Of a stretch of 64,000 nt of DNA, positions 10,150 through 20,700 are shown one piece after another. Position numbers and translations under genes: made by a program. Under the pieces are notes generated by a model, which did no database searches, was not told the DNA's origin, and was given only the letters and a program-made list of their open reading frames with translations. Numbering within the stretch: position 1 is the first letter of the stretch; every line of letters begins with the position of its first letter. The stretch is from Autumnicola edwardsiae (lineage in GTDB: Bacteria > Bacteroidota > Bacteroidia > Flavobacteriales > Flavobacteriaceae): positions 26,425 through 90,424 of the forward strand of contig NZ_JAVRHP010000002.1 of the NCBI RefSeq assembly GCF_031846505.1. The letters are read 5' to 3'.

Positions 10150-10180
10150 AAAAAATCCTGCGGGCGGCAGGATTTTTTGG
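10150..10180 (-). terminator. Terminator of the FG-GAP protein gene
   Basis: Stem AATCCTGC / GCAGGATT (10154-10161, 10167-10174) with a GGGCG loop, and on the minus strand a run of T after the stem, lying 25-55 bp beyond the stop of the gene at 10205. It is nearly symmetrical and could work in both directions. Confidence 0.8.
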
Positions 10181-10204
10181 TCTTAGATAAGATTTTCTGT
10201 TTAC

Positions 10205-13200
10205 CTATTTCCTTTTAAAGATGGTAAGTGGACCGTTGTTGTTGGCCATTATGTAGTGGGCTTCTTCTCTTATCTTAATACCTGCCATTCCCTTTACATT
10301 ATATCCGTTATAGAAACTTATATCCCTCTCAGGTTGTAAATTCCCTTCGGAATCTGAAACTAAAATATAGCCTGTGTTAGAATCGTACCTTATAGTCTCT
10401 ACTTCAGCCTCAAAAATTCCTCCAACACCAATAACATCGGGAAAACCATCGTCGTTTATGTCTGTTATCTGAAAATCCATTGTAGGGCCAATTTGGGCTT
10501 TAGTGGGTAACTCCTTTTTCGTAAAGCTGCCATCTCCATTGTTTATTACAATAATAGAACTGAAGGTGTATACTTCCTTATGATAGGAGTTGGAAATTTC
10601 TTCTTCCCCATAAATGTCTTGTAGTGATGAAGATGCAAATTCTTCATAAGTCGGTATTTTTTCACTAACAAAGGGGTTTTGTACTGTAGAACATTCCTTT
10701 CCCCGTACTGGCACTAATTTACCCTGGTAAACCTTGCTCAATACCATATCGTAGGTGTTATTGTTGTCGAAATTATTTCCGTAGATATGGAGTGGTTTTT
10801 CTTCAGAAGGATGAAATTTGTTGTTCTCTCCCAGGTTACCTACTAAATAATCCATATCTCCATCTCTGTCAATATCAACTTCCTTTACAGTATTCCACCA
10901 GCCTTCAGTTTTTTCAAAATCTGGTATGGATTTAAGTGCAAATTTGCCATTTCTGTTCTCCAGAATGCTTATTGGAAACCATTCCCCAACAACAATAAGG
11001 TCCTCATCATCGTCATTGTCATAATCTGAAAAAATAAGGTCGTTTACTATACCTATTTCCAGTAATTCCGGAGCGATTTCCTGGGTGATATCCTTAAAAT
11101 GCCCATTTTCGTTCTCCAGGAGGTAAGATCTTGGCGCCAAAGGATACTTTCCGGGGATATGATGGCCTCCAATGGAGAGATCCAGGTCTCCGTCGTTGTC
11201 AAAATCTGTTGCGCGTACGGTTTTTGAACTAGTGCTCATTTTCGGCAATTTTTGGCTTACAGTAAAGTTTCCGTTGCCATCATTAATATAGAGTCTGTCC
11301 TGTAGAAGGGGATCATTCTCGTCTAGTTCATAACCGCCGCTGGTGACATACAAATCGAGATCCTCATCACCATCTGCATCAAAGAAAAGAGCGGCATTAT
11401 CTTCAAAATCTTTCTCTTTTTCCCAAAATTGCCGATTTATACTTTCAAATCTACCTATTTTATGCTGAATATACATTTGGGCAGGCTGTCCTGCTGCACC
11501 ACCAATAAAGAAATCTTCAAGTCCGTCGTTATTAATATCTGCAACCTGAAGTGCAGGGCCTTGTTCTGAAAGTTTTTGAGGGAGTAAAGCCTGCCTCGAA
11601 AAATCATTAAATGTGTTTTCTTCATGTTTAAAGTTAATCCCAAGCCTTTGCGGATCTACAGGAGTGAAATTTTGAGCGGACTTTAAGGGTTGCTCTTTGT
11701 CACCTTTATATTGCTTTTTGCTGAAGGTAATTGTTTGATTTGGCTCTATATTTTCTGCGGCCAGGACCGAATTGTCTCCCCAAATTACCTCAATCCTGTC
11801 AATTTCTGTTTCTTCACCTATCCCAAAATTCAGGATGTTACTTACTGAGGATTGGTACCCCCTGGAGGTATAAAGAACCTGATATTGTTGATTTTCAGGG
11901 GTGTACACTTTTACTTTTGTACCAATACCATTAATATTATTTTCACTTCCTGTGAGCTTTATATTAATAAAATTACCTACAGAATTGTTCTTGTAGACAG
12001 CTGCATTTCCAGAAGAATTGTTAAGAACCAGATCCAGGTCACCGTCACTATCAAAATCGGCATAAGCAACTCCGTTTGTATTTATTTTTTTATCCAATCC
12101 CCAGTTAGTGGTGCTATTTTCAAAAGTTAAATCGCCGTTGTTTTTAAAGGCGTAGTTAGAAAGTTCATCAGAAGGCATAATTTCCATCATTTCAGAAAAG
12201 GTAACATTTTCCTGTTCTTGCTGAAGTTCTCTTACCCTTGTCCTGTAATCCTGATTCCCGAGTTCCCGTTCTATTCCGTTTGAAATGAAAATATCCTTAA
12301 ATCCATCATTATCAAAATCGGCAATTAAAGGTGCCCAGCTCCAGTCGGTTTTTGAAATACCCGCCAACTGCCCAATGTCGCTAAAGGAACCGTTGCCATT
12401 GTTTAGTTGTAGTACATTAGACATATACGCGTAGTGGTAACCGGAATTTACCATAGTCCGGAAACCTTCAGTATTCATGCTCGCCATATTTTGTTTTCCC
12501 CGCTGATGATCTTCTGCGAGCATGTCCAGAACCAGGAGATCGGGTAAGAAATCATTATTTATATCAGCATAATCAGAGCCCATGCTGTTATAGGAAATGT
12601 GCTTTAAACGGGTGTTGATCTGGTTGGAAAACGTTCCGTTCTTGTTGTTGATATAAAGAAAATCCGGGCCAATATAATCGTTAGCCACATAAACATCTGG
12701 CCAGTCGTCGTTATTAAAATCACCAATAGAAGCACTAAGTCCCCATTCCTTGTTGATAATACCTGCCTGTAGTGTGATATTGGTAAAATTTCCACCGTCG
12801 TTCCTAAACAGGTGATCTGAGGTTTCAGGGAAATATTGCTTTTCACCTGTAGACTCAATTTTGTTTGTGTTCCCAAAATCAGGCCGGTGGTTTACCAGGT
12901 ACATGTCCAGGTCACCATCTTTGTCAAAATCAAAAAAGTAAGCCTGAATAGAGAATCCGTTATGATCCAGCCCCCACTTTTCGGCTTCATCTTTAAAAGT
13001 TCCGTCTTTTTGATTGATAAACAACTTGTTCTTCCGAAGAACACTATTTTCAATAGAGGCAGATTTACATACGTAGATATCCATCCAGCCATCGTTATTA
13101 ATGTCTATCATAGTAACTCCGCTGGTCCAGCCATTACTGTCTTCTACTCCGGCTTCTGCCGTTACATCTTCAAATTTAAAATCGCCGGTATTTAAGTAGA

Positions 13201-13483
13201 GCTTATTGGAATTTTGATTGGAAGTGAAATAAACATCCTGAAGACCGTCGTTGTTTATATCACCAACAGCAACACCTCCGCCTGTGAAAGCATAAGGATA
13301 ATTGATATAGTTAAACGCGGAATCCTGCTTTACCGTATTAGTGAATTCTATATTTGTTTTGGATTGGTCAAGCTCGGTAAACAGGGTTTCTGCGTCTGAA
13401 GTCTTTCTTTTTACTTCATCCCGGCCACAACCTGCGATAAAAATTAAGCAGATAAAAAGTATTGTTCTGAAAATAAGGGACAT
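10205..13483 (-). CDS. FG-GAP/VCBS repeat lipoprotein with ASPIC/UnbV domain
   Basis: A large (1,092-residue) surface or periplasmic lipoprotein with lipobox Cys19 (IFIAGCGRDE). It carries many FG-GAP/VCBS repeats with calcium-binding DxNxDG loops (for example GDINNDGLQDVYFTSN, DFDNDGFKDIFI) forming two propeller-like blocks. Near the middle (about 500-580) lies an ASPIC/UnbV-type segment (GIGTKVKVYT...IEVIWGDNS). The ORF can be extended to a TTG at 13492, but the ATG at 13483 gives a standard lipoprotein signal. Such proteins are often annotated CRTAC1-like; their role is unknown. Its position between the HTCS gene and the second GH10/SusDC operon suggests glycan binding or display. No catalytic motif is visible. 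Its own terminator lies at 10150. Confidence 0.88.
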   Translation of the reverse strand: MSLIFRTILFICLIFIAGCGRDEVKRKTSDAETLFTELDQSKTNIEFTNTVKQDSAFNYINYPYAFTGGGVAVGDINNDGLQDVYFTSNQNSNKLYLNTGDFKFEDVTAEAGVEDSNGWTSGVTMIDINNDGWMDIYVCKSASIENSVLRKNKLFINQKDGTFKDEAEKWGLDHNGFSIQAYFFDFDKDGDLDMYLVNHRPDFGNTNKIESTGEKQYFPETSDHLFRNDGGNFTNITLQAGIINKEWGLSASIGDFNNDDWPDVYVANDYIGPDFLYINNKNGTFSNQINTRLKHISYNSMGSDYADINNDFLPDLLVLDMLAEDHQRGKQNMASMNTEGFRTMVNSGYHYAYMSNVLQLNNGNGSFSDIGQLAGISKTDWSWAPLIADFDNDGFKDIFISNGIERELGNQDYRTRVRELQQEQENVTFSEMMEIMPSDELSNYAFKNNGDLTFENSTTNWGLDKKINTNGVAYADFDSDGDLDLVLNNSSGNAAVYKNNSVGNFINIKLTGSENNINGIGTKVKVYTPENQQYQVLYTSRGYQSSVSNILNFGIGEETEIDRIEVIWGDNSVLAAENIEPNQTITFSKKQYKGDKEQPLKSAQNFTPVDPQRLGINFKHEENTFNDFSRQALLPQKLSEQGPALQVADINNDGLEDFFIGGAAGQPAQMYIQHKIGRFESINRQFWEKEKDFEDNAALFFDADGDEDLDLYVTSGGYELDENDPLLQDRLYINDGNGNFTVSQKLPKMSTSSKTVRATDFDNDGDLDLSIGGHHIPGKYPLAPRSYLLENENGHFKDITQEIAPELLEIGIVNDLIFSDYDNDDDEDLIVVGEWFPISILENRNGKFALKSIPDFEKTEGWWNTVKEVDIDRDGDMDYLVGNLGENNKFHPSEEKPLHIYGNNFDNNNTYDMVLSKVYQGKLVPVRGKECSTVQNPFVSEKIPTYEEFASSSLQDIYGEEEISNSYHKEVYTFSSIIVINNGDGSFTKKELPTKAQIGPTMDFQITDINDDGFPDVIGVGGIFEAEVETIRYDSNTGYILVSDSEGNLQPERDISFYNGYNVKGMAGIKIREEAHYIMANNNGPLTIFKRK

Positions 13484-13544
13484 GTAGTACAAATTTTTGC
13501 AAATATAAAATTTCTTTCATGTTTAAATAGGAATATAAAACTAA

Positions 13545-13575
13545 AAACCGCCTCCACAATTAAGGAAGACGGTTT
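13545..13575 (-). terminator. Imperfect hairpin in the 13.5-13.8 kb gap
   Basis: AAACCGCCTCC (13545-13555) can pair imperfectly with GGAAGACGGTTT (13564-13575), and a T-rich tract follows on the minus strand. It is similar in sequence to the stronger hairpin at 13714, so it may be a duplicated or backup terminator. The DNA between them contains nothing else I can recognise. Confidence 0.4.
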
Positions 13576-13713
13576 GCAGCTCTCATCACGAGATAACTAT
13601 TACTCAACTCTAACTAACTACTTTCTACTTAAACTTCATTTTTATTAATCCTTAAATAGCTCCTTCAATTATTGCTCTAATTAGAGCATAATTCTATCTC
13701 ACATTGTCGCCAA

Positions 13714-13750
13714 TAAAACCGCCTCACCGTTATAAATGAGACGGCTTTCT
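13714..13750 (-). terminator. Terminator of the SusC-SusD-GH10 right operon
   Basis: Stem CCGCCTCA / TGAGACGG (13719-13726, 13737-13744) with one G-T pair, followed on the minus strand by a short T-rich tract, 30-65 bp after the xylanase stop. Confidence 0.65.
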
Positions 13751-13779
13751 TTTACTAGTAATTAATAAACACAGTTATT

Positions 13780-15870
13780 TTATTCGCTCAATGCTTGTAA
13801 GACTCCTGAGTAAGCCGCTTTCTTTTCATAATTTTCATCAAAGAGTAGAGGGAATTCTGCCCGACCATCAGAGATTAACCAACTATCTTTATCTGATACT
13901 CCCCAGAAGGTAACGCCGTATTGTTGTTCTGCGGGTACATTTCTTTGGTAAGAGTTAATCACGTATTCATACATGGCCGCCTGGTATCCATAAAGCTGAG
14001 GGGTAGGAGTAAATCCTTGTTTTTCAAAAGGATTGATTTTCACATCCAGTTCAGAAACTTTAATTTGTAATCCAGTTGCAGCAAGTTTTTGAAACATATC
14101 ATCAATACCTGACTGAGAGGTGTTGATTCCGATATGCATTTGTGTTCCAATACCATCGATCTTTGCTCCTTTTTCTCTTAGTTCCTGAACATAAGCAACT
14201 AGAGAATCTACCTTAGCGGGATTTGATTCCAGGTTATAATCATTAATAAATAAATCGGCCTCAGGATCGGCCTCTTCAGCATATTGAAATGCCTTTAAAG
14301 CCCAGTCTCTGCCAAGATGGTCAGACCAGAAAAAGACATCTGTGGCCTCACTATTTACAGTGGTGTTTAGGCTTGTACGTAAACCGCTCCCGCCATCAGC
14401 CATAGGTTCGTTAACAACGTCCCAGGCATTTACATCATCTTCAAAGTGATTTACTGTTTCAGTGATAAAATTTTTCAATGCTTCGTCTACTACCTGTGCT
14501 GCATCACCTCCTTCAGAACCTCCTTCAGAGCCTGCTTCAACAAACATTATGTCGTCTACGTAATAAGTCATACTTGAGGCTCCCATATCGAAAACAATTC
14601 TTGTGGAAGAGTCATTTGCAGGAAATGTCCAGGTATATCTGGTCCATTCTGTACCAATTTCAAAATCTCCTGAATACTGAGCTCCTGCCGCTGCATTTGT
14701 GGAGTATCTTATATTTCCTCCTGAAGATTCAGCTTTTATCCACGCAGACATGGTATATTCTTCACCTACAGTAGTAGGAATAGGATCACTAACAAATTGA
14801 GTGCTATAGGCGTTTTGACCTTCTCCTGTAGCTTGTAGTGCCCTATCGCCTGATCTTACATTTTCTGGATCTGTAGTTTGCACAAGGAGGCTGGCTCCAT
14901 TGTATTTACCCCAGCCAGTGAATTCATCTCCTTCCCCTTCTTCAAGTCCTCCGTTTACCGGATATGTATCAGAACCTTCAGTTTCCTCAGGTTCTGCATT
15001 AGGATCATAAAATTGTGCATCATCGAGATAATAAGTCATGGCTGAAGCTCCTAAATCTAAGGCAATACCGGTTTCTGCAGAGTTTGCCGTAAATGTCCAG
15101 CTTAGGAGAGACCAATCTGTGCCTACTTCATAATCTCCTGAATACTGAGCACCTACAGAAGAAGTAGTGGAAAATCTTATATTTCCTCCTGAAGATTCTG
15201 CTTTTGCCCAAATACTAAAGGTATAAGTAGTTCCATCAGTGGTGGCTACGGCGTCGCTTACGAACTGTGTTCTCCAGGCATCCTGTCCTTCCCCGGTGGC
15301 CTGCAATGCCCTATCACCGGTTCTAACGTTATCGGGTTCTGTTGCAGCAACCAGAAGACTTCCTCCATTATATTTTCCCCAGTTAGTGAATTCATCTCCT
15401 TCTCCTTCTTCAAAGCCGGGATTTAACAATAAGTTATCAATATTATTGCCACCACCACCACCGGATTGTTCAACAAGGCTGTTCAAGTAGATGGCGTTTT
15501 GATTAGAATGCCATCCCAGGGTATGGCCAAAAATATTGAGACCAGCATTTTTTGCTGCTGCCACCATTTCATCTGCCCTTGAGAAATTGAAATTGCCATT
15601 ATTATCTACAATAGCTCCGTGCTTCATATTGTATTCCAAGGTAACATTATCTGCCTCCTGACTTACTACTTCAAGAATTTCAGGGTTGTTCGCAAAACTG
15701 GAATAGTTTATAGCAAATCCAACAGGGAATTCAGCAGTTTCCTGTAGCTGCCCTTCTGTTTCGTCGTAATCACCAGTATCTAGGACATTCACTTCGTAAT
15801 CATCTGTACAGGAGGTGAAGCCTGTAAAAAGAGATACCATTATAATTGGAATATATTTAATATTTTTCAT
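13780..15870 (-). CDS. GH10 endo-1,4-beta-xylanase lipoprotein with duplicated CBM insert
   Basis: A second surface xylanase (696 residues). Lipobox Cys21 is in TGFTSCTDD. GH10 segments flank an insert, with HTLGWHSNQN at about 116-125 and, after the insert, WDVVNEP with acid/base Glu488 and KVSELDVK with nucleophile Glu607. The insert holds two CBM modules (about 148-292 and 301-444) that are very alike: both contain EEGEGDEFT, WGKYNG, DRALQATGEGQ, AESSGGNIR and AQYSGD. A Gly-rich linker (residues 137-141) precedes them. The modules differ from those of the GH10 at 3170. It is the last gene of the right operon, 15 bp after susD. Confidence 0.95.
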   Translation of the reverse strand: MKNIKYIPIIMVSLFTGFTSCTDDYEVNVLDTGDYDETEGQLQETAEFPVGFAINYSSFANNPEILEVVSQEADNVTLEYNMKHGAIVDNNGNFNFSRADEMVAAAKNAGLNIFGHTLGWHSNQNAIYLNSLVEQSGGGGGNNIDNLLLNPGFEEGEGDEFTNWGKYNGGSLLVAATEPDNVRTGDRALQATGEGQDAWRTQFVSDAVATTDGTTYTFSIWAKAESSGGNIRFSTTSSVGAQYSGDYEVGTDWSLLSWTFTANSAETGIALDLGASAMTYYLDDAQFYDPNAEPEETEGSDTYPVNGGLEEGEGDEFTGWGKYNGASLLVQTTDPENVRSGDRALQATGEGQNAYSTQFVSDPIPTTVGEEYTMSAWIKAESSGGNIRYSTNAAAGAQYSGDFEIGTEWTRYTWTFPANDSSTRIVFDMGASSMTYYVDDIMFVEAGSEGGSEGGDAAQVVDEALKNFITETVNHFEDDVNAWDVVNEPMADGGSGLRTSLNTTVNSEATDVFFWSDHLGRDWALKAFQYAEEADPEADLFINDYNLESNPAKVDSLVAYVQELREKGAKIDGIGTQMHIGINTSQSGIDDMFQKLAATGLQIKVSELDVKINPFEKQGFTPTPQLYGYQAAMYEYVINSYQRNVPAEQQYGVTFWGVSDKDSWLISDGRAEFPLLFDENYEKKAAYSGVLQALSE

Positions 15871-15885
15871 TGTTAATAATTTTTA

Positions 15886-17718
15886 TTAATAGCCTGGGTT
15901 TTGGTATTCTTCACCATTTGGATCTGAGATACTGTTTAACTGAGATTGAGGAATTGGCCGTAACCTATGGTATGGCTCAATGTTGGGTGCTGCATCTGGA
16001 TTATATTCTCTAACCCTTTCTACCAGCATACCTCTCATGGCTAAATCGGGCCATCTCATACTTTCTCCAACCAATTCTCTTGTTCTTTCATTAAGGATAA
16101 AATCCATGGTAACATTAGAGGAGGTGATTCTCATTTCTTCTCTCCGTTCCTCTACCTCTTCTGAAGTCAATTCGGGTCTAAATGCTGCCCTCTCCCTTAT
16201 TACGTTCAGATAATCTGCAGCTTTGTTTAGCTGTCCCAACTGGAATGCTGCTTCTGCCGCCAGGAGGTAGGCTTCGGAAAACTTACTTACAATAAACGGC
16301 CTGCCTGATACATCATTAAAGGCTGCTCGTTGTGTGTCATCATATTTTTTTAAGTTAGGATATACTTGTATCGCCGGATTTTGATTGGTATAGTAGTCAC
16401 TCGGGCCTAATACCCAATAGTTTTTAACGGGTTTTAATCTGTCTGCTTCAGCATCTGTAGGCGCCAAATATATAGCGGTGTCTCCTACTTCCAGACCTAA
16501 TTCAGCTATTCTTTCAGCATAGGTGTTATAGGCATCTGTACCTTGTTCGTTTACCGTGCTTGCATACCATACAGTTCGGAAGGAATTATTATAGCGACTG
16601 TCGTTAACTTTGTCGGCAAATGCTACTTCGTAAACATAAGGAAGCGGAGCATATCTTCTCAAAGGTCGTCCATATTGAAAGGGCCTGCTATCTATTAATT
16701 GCTGGCCTGCAAGCGCACTGTTAGGATAGTTACTTGGTATAGTGGCGGTGTAGTTTGCATTAAACATATTATTTGCAATATTAACTTTATTTGAAAAGTC
16801 ACTGCCGGGATTAGCAACCTCATTAGCATTGTCATTAAGCGGTAAACGTTCAACAGAAAATAAAATTTCTCTGTTATAGTCATTACCTTCCTGATGTACC
16901 ATTCCAAAATCCTCTAATAATCCCGTTCCATATGCACCACTATTATTAATTAGATCTTCGGATGCTGCAAGAGAATTTTCAAAATCACCAGATTGGCTTA
17001 CAGAAGAATAGCCTCTAAATAAGTAAACCTTAGACAGTAAGTGTAATGCTGCAGCCTTGGAAACGCGGAATGCATTGGAGGGACGTTGGTCGGGTAGGTT
17101 TTCACTTGCATAGATTAAGTCACTTATCATCGCTTCATAATCTTTAACCAGAACTTCATCTGTAGGTAGGCGATAGAATTCGTTTGTAGGGCTGTTATTG
17201 TACTCCAGATCTCCTGCTCCCAGGTTTACCGGAACCGCTCCAAACTGTTGAACGAGTAGGATATAATATTGCGCTCTAAGAAAACGTGCTTCGGCCATAA
17301 TACGGGTCCGGGTGTTTTCCGACATATTGACTTCAGGAGCAAATTCCAGTACGGCATTTGCCAAGTTTATGTTGGAGAAGTTACGATTCCAGGGTGTTAG
17401 AATAGCACCATTATTTGCGTCTAGCGTATATGTTCCCAATCTTAATACATCACCGTCCTGACCTGTAGCGGGCTGATCTCCATAGGTCCATTCATCAGTA
17501 CCTACTGTGGTAATGGCCAGGGCTCCGTTGGGGCCAAAATCATATCTTAAACCTGCATATATAGCATTAATAGCATCTTCCAGGCCAACCTGGGTTCTAA
17601 AATATTCAGGAGTAAAACTTGTATAAGGCTCCTCCTGTAAGAAATCCTCCTCGCAACTTGTTGTGAACAAGGTTATAAGGAGTAAACCTATTCCAGTTAG
17701 TTTAAAATTCAATTTCAT
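15886..17718 (-). CDS. SusD/RagB-family outer-membrane glycan-binding lipoprotein
   Basis: Partner of the SusC encoded 12 bp upstream; it would capture xylan fragments at the surface. The signal peptide ends at LFTTSCEEDFL (lipobox Cys22). The DFLQEEPYTSFTPEYFRTQVGLEDAINAIYAGL start, broken here by normal spacing of helices, and the late segment FILNERTRELVGESMRWPDL are classic SusD signatures. At 610 residues it is slightly long for the family and clearly different from the SusD at 118, so the locus has two non-redundant SusD proteins. Confidence 0.94.
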   Translation of the reverse strand: MKLNFKLTGIGLLLITLFTTSCEEDFLQEEPYTSFTPEYFRTQVGLEDAINAIYAGLRYDFGPNGALAITTVGTDEWTYGDQPATGQDGDVLRLGTYTLDANNGAILTPWNRNFSNINLANAVLEFAPEVNMSENTRTRIMAEARFLRAQYYILLVQQFGAVPVNLGAGDLEYNNSPTNEFYRLPTDEVLVKDYEAMISDLIYASENLPDQRPSNAFRVSKAAALHLLSKVYLFRGYSSVSQSGDFENSLAASEDLINNSGAYGTGLLEDFGMVHQEGNDYNREILFSVERLPLNDNANEVANPGSDFSNKVNIANNMFNANYTATIPSNYPNSALAGQQLIDSRPFQYGRPLRRYAPLPYVYEVAFADKVNDSRYNNSFRTVWYASTVNEQGTDAYNTYAERIAELGLEVGDTAIYLAPTDAEADRLKPVKNYWVLGPSDYYTNQNPAIQVYPNLKKYDDTQRAAFNDVSGRPFIVSKFSEAYLLAAEAAFQLGQLNKAADYLNVIRERAAFRPELTSEEVEERREEMRITSSNVTMDFILNERTRELVGESMRWPDLAMRGMLVERVREYNPDAAPNIEPYHRLRPIPQSQLNSISDPNGEEYQNPGY

Positions 17719-17730
17719 GTTATTATTTTT

Positions 17731-20700
17731 TTAAAATTTAAAATTAAGACCGAAAATTAAAGATTTTGTTGGTGGAGTTCCGGCTGAAATTACAAGTGCA
17801 CTTCCGCTTAAATTCCCCGGACTGGATACACCTTGACTATTATTAAAAGTGCTTGTAGGTTCGGGATCTACCCCGCCTTTATCTACATAGGGAGAATAGA
17901 GTAAGAAAGGATTTTGAGAGGTCACGTATAAACGGAGACTTTTTACAAAGGTGTTCTCAAGAGCTTCAGGGCTTAATGTATAACCAAAGTTAATACTTCT
18001 AATTTTTACAAAGGAGGCATCAAAATACCCAAGAGTAGTCCAGGCATCAGATTGCGGGCTTATTTGCTCTGCAGGTTGAGGAAAAAAGTTAGTAGGGTTA
18101 TTTGGCGTCCAGTAATCAACTTTAATTTGATTTCTTCTTCCGTCATTAACTGTTAAATAACTGGATAATGTCTGGTGAGGCTGACTTATTAACGTGCCTC
18201 CTATTCTTGCATAAGTTACTACAGAAAGATCAAAGCCTTTCCAGGTAAAACGATTAGTGATACCTCCTTGCCAATCTGCTTCTGCACTTCCAATAACAGA
18301 TTTATCGCTTTGGTCAATTACACCATCATTATTAATATCTTCCAATTTTAGTTGCCCCGGAACAGCTCCATAATCTGCTGCCTCCTGAGCCTCATCCAGT
18401 TGCCATATTCCTAATTTATTGTAATCAAAAATTGCACTTATTGGTTCTCCTATGTGGAGACCAGCATTTATGTCTCGTTGAAAACCACTCGTTAATTTTT
18501 CCAGTTCATTTCTGTTATAAAACCAGTTAATATCGGCTTCCCAAGAAAAACCATCTGGATCTGAAGGTCTAAGTATATCTCCGGAAAGTGTTACTTCCAA
18601 ACCGCGGTTGGTCATTTCACCAACGTTTGTAACAAAGCTACCGACTGCTCCTGAGGATGCAGGTAATTGTTGGCCGTATAAAATGTTGTGAGTGCGGGCA
18701 TTGTACCAATCTACACTTCCTGAAAGTCTATTTTGAAATAAGCCAAAGTCAACTGCGAGGTTGAGTGTCCGGGTATATTCCCAGTCCAGGTTTGGATCCG
18801 GGATGTTAAGAATATAAAATCCCTGTACTATGGATTGACCGTAGTTATACCTTACAGGAACTCCGCTAATAGTATTACTAACCCCCCCCAAAGTAGAATA
18901 CGGGGCAATGGCCTGATTGGAAGTTTCTCCAAAGCCTCCCCGGAATTTAAAATTATTTATAAAGTCAACATTCTCCATGAAAGCTTCGTTGTGAAGGTTC
19001 CAACCTAAAGAAAATGCACCATAGGAATGGAATTCATTACCCTCTCCCAGTCTGGAAGAGCCATCCCTACGACCGGATACTGTTAGAAGGTATCGATCAT
19101 CATATGCATAATTTAAACGTACCATTTGTGATTCCAGTTGCCAGGAAGATTCACCTCCTCCCAGTTCTGCAGTTGGGGAAGGGGAAGATATTCCCAGATT
19201 GTAAAATCTTACAAAATCGGCTGTTATAGAATCTTTCCGGACATTAGTACTGTAATTTTGATCTTCCTGTGCACTGTACAAAAGAGTGGCATCTATTCTA
19301 TGTTTCTCTGCAATTGTTTTTTTGTAAGTAATTAAATTTTCCAAGGTATAACCGAAGGATTCCGAATTTCCTACATATGCTGTATTTCCCTGGTTGGGTC
19401 TAAAATAAGAGGGTTGTGCAGGAATGTCCTGAGGTTGGAATTGTGCATTTTGTGTCTGCCTATAATAACCTCCGGCATTTAATCTATAGGCTAAGCCATC
19501 AATAATTTCCCATTCAAAATATCCGGTATTAAAGGTATAAAGAGTCCGTACTCTGTCATCCCAGCTTCCTTCATATTCCCTTATTAAAAGTGGGCTATAA
19601 GTAGATTCCTGATCATCAATGTTTCCGGCTGGAGTTACAAGGATATCTCCATTTTCATCATACGGAGGCATTAAGGGACTAAGGGTTAAAAGAGGAAATA
19701 CGTTCAAACCGAATTGAGAACCGTTGGTAATCGTTAGATTATTAAGGGTACTAATTCCTATGCTTACTTTTTCCCCTACATTAAAATCCCCATTAGCTCT
19801 TAATGAGTAACGCTCAAAATCTTGTAGTGGTAAAACAGTAGTCTCTTTAAAATATCCTAACCCGGTAGAGAAGCGGGCAGTTTCACTACCACCAGAAATA
19901 TTTAAATTATGATCTGTAATTATACCGTCCTGATATACCAAATCCTGCCAGTCTGTATCTCTTCCCTGCGCAATACCTTCAATTTCCCTAGGTCTGTAAC
20001 CTTCGCGAAATGGTGAAATATCACGTAAGGCGCGATATTCTTCTGCACTATAGACATTGTATTTTCTAGCCACTGTATTAATTCCTGTATAGGTATCAAG
20101 GTTAACAGTAGTTTCTCCTACTACACCATCTTTAGTAGTAATAAGAATAACTCCGTTTGCGCCCCTGGAACCATAAATAACTGTGGCCGAAGCATCCTTT
20201 AATACATCAATTGTTTCAATGGAATTTGGACTTATGTCTGTAAGACTTCCCTGGTATGGAATTCCATCTACCACCACGAGAGGGCTATTATCTCCTGTAA
20301 TAGATCTGTTCCCGCGAATCCTGATTCTTGCATCTGCTCCCGGTCTGTTACCAACAGGTTGTATTTCGACTCCCGCGAGGCGACCCTGCAGTTGTTGCTG
20401 GATATTGGCGGCAGGGACTTCCCTTAGTTCTTCACTAGATGTTGAAACTATAGATCCTGTAACATCACTACGACGTTGGGTACCATACCCAACGACAACG
20501 ATTTCGTCAAGGGATTGAGTATCTTCTTGCATAGTTACATTAATAACAGATCTCCCTTCTATAGGGATACTTGAACTTCTAAAACCTACAAAACTAAATG
20601 TCAGGGTTCCGGTAGGCGGAACACTGGTAATACTGTAATTACCATCAAAATCTGTAACTACTCCTCGATTGGTGCCTTCAAGTATAACGGAGACACCTGG

